In this document: positions 43,856-44,040 of the stretch, piece after piece | Layout of the letters: each line of letters starts with the position of its first letter | Numbering within the stretch: position 1 is the stretch's first letter | NCBI RefSeq assembly: GCF_030652775.1 | Contig: NZ_JAUSPS010000071.1 | Location: 1 to 44,040, forward strand | From: Acetobacterium sp. | GTDB lineage: Bacteria > Bacillota > Clostridia > Eubacteriales > Eubacteriaceae | DNA length: 44,040 nucleotides | Direction of reading: 5' to 3' | Notes under the pieces: generated by a model | The model's database searches: none | The model's input: only the letters and a program-made list of their open reading frames with translations | Told to the model about the DNA's origin: nothing | Program-made: the position numbers and the translations under genes

Positions 43856-44040
43856 GAAGGCAACGAGCCAATCGCAAGCTCGCTTGCAGTTGGCGACTGC
43901 CCACGAACCAAAGATGGAGCGGAGCGGAATCGTGGTTGCGTGAAGGCAACGAGCCAATCGCAAGCTCGCTTGCAGTTGGCGACTGCCCACGAACCAAAGA
44001 TGGAGCGGAGCGGCATCGTGGTTGCGTGACGGCAACGAGC
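43856..44040 (+). repeat. 86-bp tandem repeat array, truncated by window end
   Basis: The motif CAACGAGCC recurs at 43861, 43947 and 44033, a constant 86-bp period. Two complete units and the start of a third are present, nearly identical (one A/C difference in GGAATCG versus GGCATCG). Each holds a CCAA-GCAAG/CTTGC-TTGG hairpin and CACGAACCA paired imperfectly with TGGTTGCGTG. Open frames crossing it on both strands are a by-product of the period. The array may continue outside. Confidence 0.93.

Noticed and set aside
43766..44035. Several overlapping ORFs of 60-90 codons on both strands across the 86-bp repeats
   Set aside because: They are by-products of the repeat composition: 86 is not a multiple of three, so the frame shifts at every unit, and none has a ribosome binding site.
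43856..44040. CRISPR array
   Set aside because: Units are 86 bp, contiguous and without unique spacers; no cas genes are in the window.
1..44040. tRNA or rRNA genes, prophage or insertion sequences
   Set aside because: I saw no tRNA-like cloverleaf, rRNA sequence, integrase, or transposase in any frame of the window.

Overview
The window reads as a chromosomal segment of a moderately AT-rich, Gram-positive anaerobe of the Clostridia. Gene order, strong AGGAGG ribosome binding sites, GTG/TTG starts, the zinc (CxxC) form of S14, a KOW-domain protein between map and infA, the serC-serA-DUF1015 cluster and CD3072-type TudS all fit. An Acetobacterium/Eubacteriaceae-like acetogen is my best guess, from general resemblance only.

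Layout. (1) 1-2740: 3' end of tuf with a structured 3' region and terminator, a short frameshifted ORF, and two tandem DegV paralogues. (2) 2722-18585: the S10-spc-alpha ribosomal supercluster (rpsJ to rplQ), including secY, adk, map, a KOW protein, infA, rpmJ and rpoA. It is driven by a promoter whose -35 box lies inside the preceding terminator, followed by a probable autoregulatory leader RNA. (3) 18629-22961: energy-coupling module ecfA1-ecfA2-ecfT, truA, then rplM-rpsI behind their own promoter and structured leader. (4) 23049-28684: typA, a DUF4870 membrane protein, an AI-2E-family membrane protein, and an opposite-strand pair (CmpB-type membrane protein and a DUF2974 alpha/beta hydrolase). 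(5) 28862-32070: an accessory two-gene unit, with a YjbQ/UPF0047-fold protein that has lost the usual histidines and a large MrcB-domain AAA+ ATPase containing an uninterrupted ten-cytosine tract. (6) 32188-34863: a CBS-pair protein divergent from cdaA-cdaR (c-di-AMP synthesis and its regulator). (7) 34911-38693: serC-serA-DUF1015. (8) 38901-43401: an ECF S-component, a TudS-like desulfidase, a MetQ/MetN/MetI-type ABC importer and a DUF169 protein, apparently one operon. (9) 43402-44040: non-coding, ending in 86-bp tandem repeats that run off the window; one solitary copy of the same repeat lies after typA.

The housekeeping part is ordinary and well conserved. The two places most likely to hold an undescribed system are the YjbQ-like/MrcB-AAA pair with its C10 tract, which may be a phase-variable NTPase system, and the ECF-S/TudS/MetNIQ/DUF169 operon, which may take up and desulfurate an unknown sulfur compound. 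Both proposals rest on domain recognition by eye and gene neighbourhood; no database search was possible.
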